Counted from the stretch's first letter, positions 9,021-17,354 are shown. The stretch: DNA of 64,000 bases from Eubacterium sp. AM49-13BH (GCF_003464165.1 NZ_QSEK01000004.1:1-64000); one strand, 5' to 3'. Notes: generated by a model from the letters alone, not told the origin. Program-made: numbers and translations.

Positions 9021-9404
9021 TTACATTGTGCAGGGATTCATTTTGGAATAAATGTTTTCGCACATTTTTAAGAATTCTTCCTTGTCCATTCCGGTAATGC
9101 TTGCTTCTGCTGACAGCAGCTCCAGCTCCGATTCAAGCTTTTCCCTGAATTCAATATCCATATTAATATTCTCAGCGACAAATGCACCAAGCCTTCTATC
9201 AGTTTTAATAAAGCCTTCAGCTTTAAGAATCTGGTAAGTTTTATTGACGGTCATTGTATTAACGCCTGCGTCAGAAGCAAGCTGTCTGACAGTCGGTAGT
9301 TTCTCGCCAGCCTTAAGTTCTCCCTTGCCGATTCCTTTAACAATCTGATTCCTTAACTGCACATATATGGGTGTGTCGCTCGCAAAATCAAGTTCAATAA
9401 CCAT
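9021..9404 (-). CDS. GntR-family transcriptional regulator (YtrA type)
   Basis: 127-residue regulator with an N-terminal winged helix (IYVQLRNQIVKGIGKGELKAGEKLPTVRQLASDAGVNTMTVNKTY split over residues 14-55) and a short C-terminal helix region, as in the YtrA subfamily that controls membrane transport genes. The start at 9404 has AAGGAGC before it; longer in-frame starts lack a ribosome-binding site. It is the first gene of a two-gene operon with the DUF5808-type membrane protein and likely represses that operon. Confidence 0.88.
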   Translation of the reverse strand: MVIELDFASDTPIYVQLRNQIVKGIGKGELKAGEKLPTVRQLASDAGVNTMTVNKTYQILKAEGFIKTDRRLGAFVAENINMDIEFREKLESELELLSAEASITGMDKEEFLKMCENIYSKMNPCTM

Positions 9405-9456
9405 GTGAAGCTCCTTTCTGTAAAGAGAGGTGATTTTTGTCTTACTTGTATTATAT

Positions 9457-9485
9457 ATAGTAATGCAGATGAGACAAGAAGTCAA
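9457..9485 (-). promoter_or_regulatory. Promoter of the gntR-membrane protein operon
   Basis: Minus-strand TTGACT (9485-9480) and TACTAT (9462-9457) are separated by 17 bases, about 50 bases upstream of the gntR start. A TATATATAAT stretch overlaps the -10 region. Confidence 0.6.
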
Positions 9486-9637
9486 GAGGGCAGGGTGAGG
9501 ATAATCATAGGCATGAGATAATATTTGGGAAATGCCTACGCAAGCTAAGAAAACAAGATGTTTAGTAGGTTTACTAAGAAAAAAAGCGTTCCGAAGGAAA
9601 CAGGCATCAGGAAACAACTAGAAATTCTAAAACACTA

Positions 9638-9666
9638 TTGACATATAAACATAGTAGGTATATAAT
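9638..9666 (+). promoter_or_regulatory. Promoter of the cysTWA operon
   Basis: Perfect TTGACA (9638-9643), 17-base spacer and perfect TATAAT (9661-9666). The spacer contains CATAGTAGGTAT and the downstream side CATAGTAACAT and TAGTAGGAATT. The word pair is shared, inverted, with the aprA promoter region and may be a binding site for a sulfur regulator such as a CymR-like Rrf2 protein. The regulator is inference. Confidence 0.75.
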
Positions 9667-9702
9667 CTGCAACATAGTAACATATTAAATTAGTAGGAAT
9701 TA

Positions 9703-9762
9703 AAAAACAACAAGCACTTCAAGGACGGCGGAGTGTTCGACAAGATATATGAGAAGAAGTGA
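9703..9762 (+). pseudogene. 3' remnant of a second sulfate-binding-protein gene
   Basis: The bases just before cysT translate to KHFKDGGVFDKIYEKK and a stop. This matches the end of sulfate-binding proteins, including the intact one in this window, which ends FFSDGGIFDKIYD. The frame is closed by a stop codon at 9694-9696, so only about 19 codons remain. Codons differ from the intact copy (GGC GGA GTG TTC against GGC GGA ATA TTT), so this is the tail of a different copy, not a recent duplication. The cysT operon therefore once began with its own binding-protein gene. Confidence 0.8.
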
Positions 9763-9785
9763 TTAAGGGAAGGGGAAACGACAGA

Positions 9786-10627
9786 ATGAAAGAGAAGAAA
9801 AGAAAGAAAAAAAGAGTAATACCGGGCTTTGGTCTTTCATTTGGAATAACAATTGCTATGTTAGGAATCATTGTTGTTATCCCTTTATGTACCCTTGTGA
9901 TATTCTCGGCAAAGCTGTCGTTTACGGAATTCATAACGACAGTCACAAGACCGAGAGTGTTATCAAGCTACAGAGTAAGTCTTGAGACAGCGTTAATTGC
10001 GGCACTTATAGATGCTGTGATGGGAACTATACTTGCATGGGTTCTTGTAAGATATAATTCCCGGGAAAGCAGATTATGAATGGAATAATAGAACTTCCAT
10101 TTGCGCTGCCGACAGCCGTTGCGGGTATAGCACTCACACATCTGACAACAACCAACGGCTGGCTTGGCGCATTCTTTGCAAAATTCGGAATAAAGATTGC
10201 ATATACAAGGCTGGGAATCATATTTGCACTCATATTCGTTGGAATACCATTCGTAGTGAGGGCTGTCCAGCCGGTGCTAGAAAAGGTGGATATCCAGTAC
10301 GAGGAGGCAGCCAACATGCTTGGCGCAACCAACAGACAGACAGTATACAGAGTAATACTTCCAGAGATACTTCCGGCACTTATCGGCGGATTTACAATGT
10401 CATTTGCAAGAGGTCTTGGTGAATACGGAAGTGTCGTATTCATAGCAGGAAATACACCTTATGAGACAGAGATAGCACCGCTTATGATTATGTCAAAATT
10501 ACAGGAATATGACTATGCAAGTGCAACATCAATAGCGCTAGTAATGCTTTTCATCGCATTTATTATTCTCTTTATAAATGCAGTGTTACAGAGCAGGACA
10601 TCGAAGATTGTAAGTGGAATTTCATAG
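9786..10627 (+). pseudogene. cysT: Sulfate ABC transporter permease CysT, frameshifted
   Basis: Membrane subunit that, with CysW, forms the sulfate channel. The first part (about 91 codons, to about 10060) ends LAWVLVRYN and then runs into a stop at 10077. The second part continues in the -1 frame with MNGIIELPFALPTAVAG, the well-known CysT segment. Adding one T in AATTCCCGGG (10056-10065) restores VRYNFPGKQIMNGIIEL and a single 280-codon gene of normal length. Six membrane segments and the permease EAA loop (EEAANMLGA) are then intact. The second part might be translated alone from ATG 10076 but would lack the first two membrane helices. A sequencing error is possible; otherwise sulfate import by this transporter is lost. 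Confidence 0.88.
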
Positions 10628-10641
10628 AAAGGGGTTAGCGT

Positions 10642-11487
10642 ATGAACATCAGAAAAGATTCAGGTCCGTTAAAATGGATTCTAATAGGTATAAGTGTGTT
10701 GTTTTTATTTGTGATGCTTATTCTGCCCCTCAGCTATGTAATGTATACAGCATTTTCTAAGGGCATAAAGGTGTTTCTGGCAGCTGTTACCGACAAATAC
10801 GCACTTCATTCAATCAAGCTGACAATAGAAGTTTCACTTATCGCTGTTGTGTGTAACACATTTTTTGGAATATTTGCTTCATGGCTTATTACGAAATTCC
10901 AGTTTAAGGGTAAGAAGATTATATCTACTTTAATAGATTTACCACTCACTGTTTCGCCGATTATAGCAGGTCTTATATATGTGCTTACATTCGGTAGACA
11001 GAGTTTTATATATCCATATCTTAAGGCTATGGGAGTAAGAATTATATTCGCAGTTCCGGGTATCGTGCTTGCGACTATATTTGTAACGTTTCCATTCATA
11101 TCAAGGGAGCTGATACCGGTTCTTACATCGCAGGGAACTGATGAGGAAGAAGCTGCGGCACTTATGGGTGCCAATGGCTGGACTATATTCTGGAAGGTTA
11201 CATTCCCACATATCAAATGGCCGCTTCTCTACGGTATTGTACTGTGTACAGCGAGAGCAATGGGGGAGTTCGGCGCGGTATCCGTTCTATCGGGACATTT
11301 GCGCGGAAGAACTAACACGATGCCGTTGTATATTGAGCTTCTATATCAGGGATATGATTTTACGGGAGCATTTGCAGTATCAGCAATTCTTGTGCTGATG
11401 GCGGTTATTATACTTGTGCTTCGAAGTGTACTTGAATACAAGGGGCAGCAGGCAGCTAAGGCGGAGAAAGAGCAGCAGGAAGGATAG
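10642..11487 (+). CDS. cysW: Sulfate ABC transporter permease CysW
   Basis: 281-residue inner-membrane permease with six hydrophobic helices and the EAA-type loop EEEAAALMGANGWTIFWKVTFP (interrupting the last helices, residues about 170-191), which docks to the ATPase. CysW-specific segments are LPLTVSPIIAGL and GEFGAVSVLSGHLRG. GAAAGGGG lies before the start. It begins 14 bases after the cysT stop and is followed 32 bases later by cysA. It needs a working CysT partner, which is frameshifted here. Confidence 0.94.
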   Translation: MNIRKDSGPLKWILIGISVLFLFVMLILPLSYVMYTAFSKGIKVFLAAVTDKYALHSIKLTIEVSLIAVVCNTFFGIFASWLITKFQFKGKKIISTLIDLPLTVSPIIAGLIYVLTFGRQSFIYPYLKAMGVRIIFAVPGIVLATIFVTFPFISRELIPVLTSQGTDEEEAAALMGANGWTIFWKVTFPHIKWPLLYGIVLCTARAMGEFGAVSVLSGHLRGRTNTMPLYIELLYQGYDFTGAFAVSAILVLMAVIILVLRSVLEYKGQQAAKAEKEQQEG

Positions 11488-11519
11488 AAACGCACTACAA
11501 CAGAAAGGCGGAACAGATT

Positions 11520-12608
11520 ATGGCAGAATTACAGCAGGATACAGAAAAATATGTAGAGCTTCGTAATATCAATAAGACATATGGCACATTTAAAGCCTCG
11601 AATAATATTAATCTCGGAATTGGGAAGGGTAAGCTTATTGCATTGCTTGGACCTAGCGGAAGCGGCAAAACTACCATCTTAAGAATGATAGCAGGTCTTG
11701 AGACTGCGGATTCAGGTGATATTATTATTGATGGCAAGGTTGTTAATGATGTGCCGGCAAGTAAGCGTGGAATAGGCTTTGTTTTCCAGAACTACGCACT
11801 TTTCAGATATATGACAGTGTATGATAACATTGCATTTGGATTAAAGGTTAATAAATGGAAAAAATCGGACATTAAGAAACGTGTTGATGAGCTTATTGAG
11901 CTTGTAGGACTTTCAGGCATGGCGAAAAGATACCCTAGCCAGTTATCAGGCGGACAGAGGCAGAGAGTAGCATTTGCAAGGGCATTAGCACCTAATCCGG
12001 AGCTTCTGCTTCTTGATGAACCATTTGCAGCAATTGATGCGAAGGTAAGACAGGAGTTAAGAAGCTGGCTTCGTGACATGATTACAAAGGTTGGAATCAC
12101 AAGTATATTCGTTACACATGACCAGGATGAGGCAATTGAGGTTGCTGATGAAATTATTGTCACTAACAAGGGTCATATAGAGCAGATTGGAACGCCAAGA
12201 CAGATATACAGAGAGCCTGAGACAGCATTTATGGCGGAATTCATGGGACATCCGGTACATGTTGACCGGATTAATAAGATTAAAGGTTTTAACCAGCTTG
12301 ACGATTCTGTTAAGGCGGTATTAAGACCTGAGAATGTCAACATCACAAGGCTTGATGAGAAGGTTGATTCAGCCGCTTCTGTTGAAAAGGGCGTGGTTGT
12401 AGGCAAGCTTTTCATGGGAAAGGAAGTCGAGATAACTGTCAATGTCAACGGCATAGAGGTTGTCGGGACAAGAAATGTAGAGGAAGCTCCGATAAAGAAG
12501 GGTGAGGAAGTAAATGTATTTATTCACAGGGCATTTACTTACGGCGCAGATGGAATTGTCAACATTGTTGAAAATGCAAATAAGTTTGAAGACTGGATGG
12601 TTATCTAA
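11520..12608 (+). CDS. cysA: Sulfate/thiosulfate ABC transporter ATPase (CysA)
   Basis: 362-residue ATP-binding subunit. Walker A GPSGSGKT is at residues 44-51, the signature LSGGQ starts at residue 142, and Walker B ends LLLLDEP with D166-E167, followed by the switch histidine in FVTHDQDEA. A C-terminal regulatory region of about 120 residues is of the CysA/TOBE kind. It energises the CysT/CysW channel at the inner face of the membrane. It is the last gene of the operon. No clear terminator is visible right behind it; an AT-rich stretch leads into the next promoter. Confidence 0.95.
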   Translation: MAELQQDTEKYVELRNINKTYGTFKASNNINLGIGKGKLIALLGPSGSGKTTILRMIAGLETADSGDIIIDGKVVNDVPASKRGIGFVFQNYALFRYMTVYDNIAFGLKVNKWKKSDIKKRVDELIELVGLSGMAKRYPSQLSGGQRQRVAFARALAPNPELLLLDEPFAAIDAKVRQELRSWLRDMITKVGITSIFVTHDQDEAIEVADEIIVTNKGHIEQIGTPRQIYREPETAFMAEFMGHPVHVDRINKIKGFNQLDDSVKAVLRPENVNITRLDEKVDSAASVEKGVVVGKLFMGKEVEITVNVNGIEVVGTRNVEEAPIKKGEEVNVFIHRAFTYGADGIVNIVENANKFEDWMVI

Positions 12609-12717
12609 AATACTTAACAAAATTAAATATAATTGATTTGATATATTTAAAATATGTGAAACACACCTGATTTTATTAAAAAATTTAAAGAAAATTAACA
12701 AACTTTTAATTTTGTTA

Positions 12718-12746
12718 TTGACAAATTACTTACAAAGGAATATTTT
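12718..12746 (+). promoter_or_regulatory. Promoter of the T-box leader and cstA
   Basis: TTGACA (12718-12723), 17-base spacer, then TATTTT (12741-12746). It sits just in front of the folded leader that ends in a terminator before cstA. Confidence 0.65.
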
Positions 12747-12754
12747 AATGTACA

Positions 12755-13075
12755 AATCAACAGTCAAATGCGAAGAACAGGAAATGACTTCTTCATATCA
12801 CCGCTCACAGAAAGCCGTCAGTTGATGAGAGACGGCAGCAAGGAATGATTAAGCCCTCACCTGCAAGCAGTTCTGGTGAAAGACAGGCAGATGTCTAGTA
12901 GTTGGAACCGGTACCCATCGTTAAAAGGGCATGCCATAAGGTTGAAATTGCTGAGTGGCAGTAGAGTGGTCGGAGTATCCGGCAAGCAAAGTGGTAACGC
13001 GGAAGTAGAAATAATATACCTTCGTCTTTGCACATAATCCAGTGATGGATTAGTGCATCGACGAAGGTTTTTTTG
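12755..13075 (+). promoter_or_regulatory. T-box leader (tRNA-sensing) upstream of cstA
   Basis: The leader contains an AG-bulge-like segment (AGAAAGCCG...GATGAGAGACGGCAGC, 12809-12839) and the T-box itself, AAGCAAAGTGGTAACGCGG (12984-13002), close to the consensus with a GGTAACGCGG core. A strong terminator hairpin follows. In the family, uncharged tRNA stabilises an antiterminator through the T-box and lets transcription through. I could not fix the specifier codon, so the amino acid is unknown. It stands before a carbon-starvation/peptide transporter gene, which fits control by amino-acid shortage. Confidence 0.8.
13018..13074 (+). terminator. Terminator of the T-box leader
   Basis: ACCTTCGTC pairs with GACGAAGGT, followed by seven T. 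The 5' arm lies 15 bases after the T-box, as expected for competition with the antiterminator. Confidence 0.85.
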
Positions 13076-13167
13076 TGCGAGTAGCGATGAGGATGGAACA
13101 ACGGGAATTTGATGTATGCTTGTATACAATCAGATTCATGTTGGAACATCCGAGGAGCACCGCGACA

Positions 13168-13190
13168 ATGTCAGAACGCAGTTCTGACAT
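13168..13190. promoter_or_regulatory. Perfect palindrome between T-box terminator and cstA
   Basis: ATGTCAGAAC-GCA-GTTCTGACAT has 10-base perfect arms with a 3-base centre. It lies about 90 bases before the cstA start, in a 200-base stretch with no gene. It could be an operator or a small RNA hairpin that shapes the 5' untranslated region. Confidence 0.5.
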
Positions 13191-13281
13191 ATGAGCTACG
13201 AGCTATGGAAGCACTGAGAATCATAGCACCGCTTCCACTGCGTTTGACTGGTGAAATATATTTTTATAGGAGAGTGACATT

Positions 13282-15021
13282 ATGAACACATTAGTAATCG
13301 TGCTTATCGCGGCAGTTGTACTTTTTGGTGCATACATGGTTTATGGTCGTTGGTTAGCAAAGAAATGGGGTATCGACCCTAAGGCAGAGACACCAGCCGT
13401 TAAATATAACGACGGTAAAGATTTCGTTCCAACTAATGGCTGGACTGTTTTCAGTCATCAGTTCTCATCAATTGCAGGAGCAGGTCCTGTAACAGGTGCT
13501 ATTCAGGCAGCAGCATTTGGATGGTTACCAGTTTTACTCTGGATCCTCATCGGTGGTGTATTCTTCGGAGCAGTTACAGACTTTGGTGCACTTTATGCCT
13601 CAGTTAAGAATGAAGGTAAGTCAATGGGTATGATTATTGAGAAGTACATCGGTAAGTTTGGCCGTAAGATTTTCTTACTTTTCTGCTGGTTATTTACACT
13701 TATCGTTATCGCAGCATTTGCAGATATGGTTGCAGGTACATTTAATGCTTATACAGTAAATGCTGATGGTGCTACTGTTTTATCAGCAGTTGCTAAGACA
13801 AATGGTTCAGCCGGTATGGTATCTATCATGTTTATGGTATTTGCCGTAGTATTTGGTCTTATCCAGAAGAATTTAAAGCTTTCAGGCTGGAAAGAAGCAG
13901 TGCTTGGTATTGTGTTTATTATCGCAGCATTTGCTGTTGGTATGTTTTTCCCACTTGAGTTCAACAAAGATGTATGGAGTTATATCACATTTGTATATAT
14001 CTTCTTCGCTGCAGTTATGCCAATGTGGTTAATGAAGCAGCCTCGTGACTATATGACAACATTCATGTTTATCTGCATGATTGTAGGTGCAGCAGTTGGT
14101 CTTGTAGTTGCACATCCTTCAATGAATCTTCCTGTATATACAGGATTCAACAATGCAAAGCTTGGAACAATGTTCCCAATTCTTTTCGTAACTGTTGCAT
14201 GTGGTGCTGTTTCTGGTTTCCACAGCCTTGTATCTTCTGGTACATCTTCTAAGACAGTTAATAACGAGAAGGATATGCTTAAGGTTGGTTACGGCGCAAT
14301 GGTACTTGAGAGTTTACTTGCAGTACTTGCCCTTTGTGTTGCTGGTGCAGCTGCTACTAACGGAGCACTTCCAGCTAAGACACCATTCGCAATCTTCAGC
14401 AGTGGTGTAGCAGGATTCTTTGAAATGTTTGGTGTTCCAGTACATTTTGCAACAGTATTCATGACAATGTGTGTATCTGCTCTTGCTCTTACATCACTTG
14501 ATGCAGTTGCCCGTATCGGTCGTATGAGTTTCCAGGAACTCTTCAGCGTAGATGATATGGAACATGCAGAAGGATGGAGAAAGTTATTCTGTAATACATA
14601 CTTCTCAACAGTTGTAACATTGGTATGTGGATTCATCCTTACTAAGATTGGATATGCAAATATCTGGCCATTATTCGGTTCAGCTAACCAGTTATTAAGT
14701 GCTCTTGTAATTCTTACACTCTGCGTATTCTTAAAGGTTACAGGACGAAGCAACAAAATGCTTTTCCCTCCTCTTATCATCATGCTTTGTGTAACATTTA
14801 CAGCACTTGTACAGAGAACAATTGCAATGGTTAAGGCTATCAAGTTAGCAGCATCTGTTACAATTCCTGCTGGACAGACATCTTGGGGAAGCGTATTCAT
14901 CGCTAACGGACTTCAGCTTATAATTGCTATACTCCTTATTGTACTTGGTGTAATCATCGTAGTTAACTCAGTAAAGAGCTATGCAAAGAGCGAGAAGAAC
15001 TCTGAGAAGACAGCAGCTTAA
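13282..15021 (+). CDS. cstA: Carbon starvation protein A family transporter (CstA)
   Basis: 579-residue membrane protein with about 15 hydrophobic segments. Family segments are seen: YGRWLAKKWGIDP near the N-terminus, FSSIAGAGPVTGAIQAAAFGWLP (around residues 64-86), GAVTDFGALYASVKNEGKSMG and CGAVSGFHSLVSSGTSSKT. CstA proteins import peptides or pyruvate; which one cannot be decided here. The T-box leader suggests that the gene is turned on when an aminoacyl-tRNA pool is low, which fits peptide uptake. AGGAGAG lies before the ATG. The C-terminus (SYAKSEKNSEKTAA) is charged and cytoplasmic. Confidence 0.95.
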   Translation: MNTLVIVLIAAVVLFGAYMVYGRWLAKKWGIDPKAETPAVKYNDGKDFVPTNGWTVFSHQFSSIAGAGPVTGAIQAAAFGWLPVLLWILIGGVFFGAVTDFGALYASVKNEGKSMGMIIEKYIGKFGRKIFLLFCWLFTLIVIAAFADMVAGTFNAYTVNADGATVLSAVAKTNGSAGMVSIMFMVFAVVFGLIQKNLKLSGWKEAVLGIVFIIAAFAVGMFFPLEFNKDVWSYITFVYIFFAAVMPMWLMKQPRDYMTTFMFICMIVGAAVGLVVAHPSMNLPVYTGFNNAKLGTMFPILFVTVACGAVSGFHSLVSSGTSSKTVNNEKDMLKVGYGAMVLESLLAVLALCVAGAAATNGALPAKTPFAIFSSGVAGFFEMFGVPVHFATVFMTMCVSALALTSLDAVARIGRMSFQELFSVDDMEHAEGWRKLFCNTYFSTVVTLVCGFILTKIGYANIWPLFGSANQLLSALVILTLCVFLKVTGRSNKMLFPPLIIMLCVTFTALVQRTIAMVKAIKLAASVTIPAGQTSWGSVFIANGLQLIIAILLIVLGVIIVVNSVKSYAKSEKNSEKTAA

Positions 15022-15043
15022 TTAGTCATTAAATATGTATGAC

Positions 15044-15246
15044 GCAGGATATGTTAGTGGTACAGGCTTTCATGATTCCTGAGCTTAGTGGTAGTAAATG
15101 CCGCTATATACAGAGTTTTTTACAGGGCTTGAAATCAAACGCGCTTCGCTTGAACGAGATTTCAAGCCCTGAACTTTTGTATATAGCGGCATTAACTTCC
15201 ACACAGCACAGGAATAAATCAAGCCCGCGCCACTAACATATCCTGC
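15044..15246. repeat. 203-bp palindromic element (MITE- or RNA-like)
   Basis: The ends are perfect 17-base inverted repeats, GCAGGATATGTTAGTGG (15044-15060) and its complement (15230-15246). The inside is also self-complementary: GCCGCTATATACA and TGTATATAGCGGC, then CAGGGCTTGAAATC and GATTTCAAGCCCTG, around a loop near 15137-15157. The whole element folds into one long imperfect hairpin. It sits between cstA and the terminator shared with the pectinase gene. No protein is encoded. No clear target-site duplication is seen. Confidence 0.75.
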
Positions 15247-15273
15247 TGATATCATATTCAATACCAATAAAAT

Positions 15274-15312
15274 AAAACATACCGGGGCAGTTATTCTGCT
15301 CCGGTATGTTTT
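15274..15312. terminator. Bidirectional terminator between cstA and the pectinase gene
   Basis: AAAACATACCGG(G)GCAG and CTG(C)TCCGGTATGTTTT form a 17-base stem (one G-T pair) with loop TTATT. A and T runs on both sides make it work in both directions. The stop codon of the minus-strand pectinase gene lies inside it. Confidence 0.85.
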
Positions 15313-16526
15313 GTCTTATCGGAAGGTGTTCCGATTTCTTCTATTATATTGTCGTCAATCTGGATATCTGCGAGAGTGTATTGTTCTGGTGCTTCTTTTA
15401 TGTTGCGGAAAACGTTACAGGTGCAGGTACTCTTTCTTATTATAATATGTCTTGCAATGGAGGCTGGTATATCTGCGCAGCCTTTATTATCATAGAACTG
15501 TGTCCATGGGTTGATGTTTATGAAGTTAAATATCTGTCCTCTGATATCTTCCAATGTAATATATTCATATATCTGTGGCGTGTCGGGACGCATTTTCAGC
15601 CAGAGCAGATTGTAACCTGAGTCGACCTTGATGTGACGCATTATTATATTCTTATTGTGTATGGATTCTGAGCCACATGTAAGGCATCCATGGCAGAATT
15701 CAAATGTGCAGTCCTCAATAATTATGCGTTCATTAGTGCCATTGTCCGGGTTACTGTCAGCAAATGGTCCTTTGCCGCCTTTTAAAGCAACTGCGTCATC
15801 ATTTACATTAATTGTGCAGCCTTTAATAAGAATATCAGTGCAGGCGTCAATGTCTATTGCGTCAGTGCTAGGTGCTTTGACAGGCGCAGAGGGGCTTGTA
15901 ATGCGGCAGTTAAGGTAACGTACATGAGAACATCTATATAGGTGATTAGTCCAGAACTGCGAATTACTAATGTGCAATCCGGCAACAGTAACATTGGTAC
16001 ATCTTTCCATATAGATAAGCCTTGCACGCTGTTCGTCTTTGTTGGTGCAGTCGGGATTCCAGGTTCTTCGCTGCCAGAAGGCTTTCCAGCTTCGTAAGCC
16101 GTTACCGTCTATCGTTCCATTACCGCACAATGTAAAGCCATCAATTCCAGAAGCGTTGATAAGTGCGGCAAAATACAGACAGGTTTCACCTTCTATTCTT
16201 GTTTCACAGACCGGATAATCGCTGATGTCGTCACTTCCCATAAGTGTTGCATCGTCTTCAATATATAGATTAACTCCCTGTCTGAAAAATAAAGCTCCAG
16301 TCATGTATGTACCATGCGGAATAACGATTACACCGCCACCAGCATTGTATACAAGGTCTATCAGCTTCTGGAAATTAGCAGTGTATATTCTGCCGTCATC
16401 ATGTATACCATAATCTGTAATAATATATTGCTTTCCCAGTTTGGTGAGTTCTGGAATGCTGGTATTGTGAAACCAGCCATCGACGGGCGTTCCGTCTGGG
16501 AAAATGTCTGAATGTATAGTGCACAT
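15291..16526 (-). CDS. Glycoside hydrolase family 28 (polygalacturonase-like)
   Basis: About 411-residue right-handed parallel beta-helix enzyme that should hydrolyse galacturonic-acid linkages in pectin fragments. The GH28 landmarks are STDAIDID (usual NTDGID), NDDAVALKGG (usual DDCIAIKSG) with the paired catalytic aspartates, and HGCLTCGSES (usual GHGLSIGS). There is no signal peptide, so it should act on oligogalacturonides inside the cell. The start at 16526 is chosen because the family fold begins just after it; a weak GGGG lies upstream. An 18-residue longer start is possible. It is transcribed alone, away from spoVT, with a perfect palindrome upstream. Confidence 0.92.
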   Translation of the reverse strand: MCTIHSDIFPDGTPVDGWFHNTSIPELTKLGKQYIITDYGIHDDGRIYTANFQKLIDLVYNAGGGVIVIPHGTYMTGALFFRQGVNLYIEDDATLMGSDDISDYPVCETRIEGETCLYFAALINASGIDGFTLCGNGTIDGNGLRSWKAFWQRRTWNPDCTNKDEQRARLIYMERCTNVTVAGLHISNSQFWTNHLYRCSHVRYLNCRITSPSAPVKAPSTDAIDIDACTDILIKGCTINVNDDAVALKGGKGPFADSNPDNGTNERIIIEDCTFEFCHGCLTCGSESIHNKNIIMRHIKVDSGYNLLWLKMRPDTPQIYEYITLEDIRGQIFNFININPWTQFYDNKGCADIPASIARHIIIRKSTCTCNVFRNIKEAPEQYTLADIQIDDNIIEEIGTPSDKTKHTGAE

Positions 16527-16580
16527 ATTTATAACCCCGTTTCTATTTGTTAGAAAATATGATAAATGTTTTGCAGACAA

Positions 16581-16610
16581 ATCACAATATTTTATGGAAA
16601 ATATTGTGAT
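16581..16610. promoter_or_regulatory. Perfect palindrome upstream of the pectinase gene
   Basis: ATCACAATATTTT-ATGG-AAAATATTGTGAT has perfect 13-base arms. It lies 55 bases upstream of the pectinase start, in the divergent region with spoVT. The position and symmetry fit a dimeric repressor site. There is no T run to make it a plain terminator in either direction. A second hairpin (AACCGGA...TCCGGTT) lies about 30 bases further. Confidence 0.55.
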
Positions 16611-16729
16611 TTTATGAGCGTTTATTCATTCTTTAATTTGAACCGGATAGACGCTTTTTGTCCGGTTTCAAAAAATGAAAAAATTTACATTTTCGAAACC
16701 GGGGCCATATGAAAATCATTACATGAGAT

Positions 16730-16758
16730 GCATAATTCTTCCTGTTTTCCACATACTA
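16730..16758 (+). promoter_or_regulatory. Sigma-G/sigma-F-type promoter of spoVT
   Basis: GCATA (16730-16734), 17-base spacer, and CATACTA (16752-16758). These fit the forespore sigma factor consensus. In Bacillus spoVT is a sigma-G gene, so the promoter type agrees with the gene behind it. Confidence 0.6.
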
Positions 16759-16811
16759 CCCATACATTATAAATTATGGAAAGTATGTAAAAATCAGGAG
16801 GAATTATTAAT

Positions 16812-17354
16812 ATGAAAGCCACAGGAATTGTAAGAAGGATAGATGATTTAGGCAGAATTGTCATTCCAAAGGAGATAAGAAGGACACTTCATATAAGGGA
16901 AACTGACCCGATGGAGATATTTACGGATGCCGAGGGGCAGATTATCTTGAAAAAATATTCCCCGATAGGGGATATTAGCACATTTGCAGGAAAATATGCA
17001 GAATCACTGTCGGATGCGACCGGAATGACAGTATGTATAACTGACAGGGAACAGGTTATTGCTGCATCAGGTGACGATAAGAAGAATCTGATGAATAAGC
17101 CTGTCACAAAGGAGCTTAATCAGGCGATGGAGGGAAGATGTACCATTGCTGCAGGTGAAGGAGAGGATGGCTTTGTGAAAATCACTGATGAGGCGCAGTT
17201 TAAGCAGGAAATTATGTATCCGATAATATGTCAGGGAGATGTTTTAGGTACTGTGCTTATGATGTCTATTGACATGAAGCCAAAGTTTACAGATAATGAA
17301 AAGAAAATGGTAAAGACGGCGGCTAACTTTTTAGGAAAGTACATGGAATCGTAG
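16812..17354 (+). CDS. spoVT: Stage V sporulation protein T (SpoVT)
   Basis: 180-residue transcription factor. The N-terminal AbrB-type swapped-hairpin DNA-binding domain (residues 1-50; GIVRRIDDLGRIVIPKEIRR) is followed by a GAF-like domain (about 55-178). Length and layout are those of SpoVT rather than of short AbrB proteins. In Bacillus it tunes forespore gene expression late in sporulation. CAGGAGG lies before the start, and a forespore-type promoter lies upstream. It is intact although spoIIE nearby is not. Confidence 0.93.
   Translation: MKATGIVRRIDDLGRIVIPKEIRRTLHIRETDPMEIFTDAEGQIILKKYSPIGDISTFAGKYAESLSDATGMTVCITDREQVIAASGDDKKNLMNKPVTKELNQAMEGRCTIAAGEGEDGFVKITDEAQFKQEIMYPIICQGDVLGTVLMMSIDMKPKFTDNEKKMVKTAANFLGKYMES

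Noticed and set aside
15039..15236. 65-codon frame behind cstA
   Set aside because: It runs through the palindromic element; the codons follow from the inverted repeats and there is no start signal.
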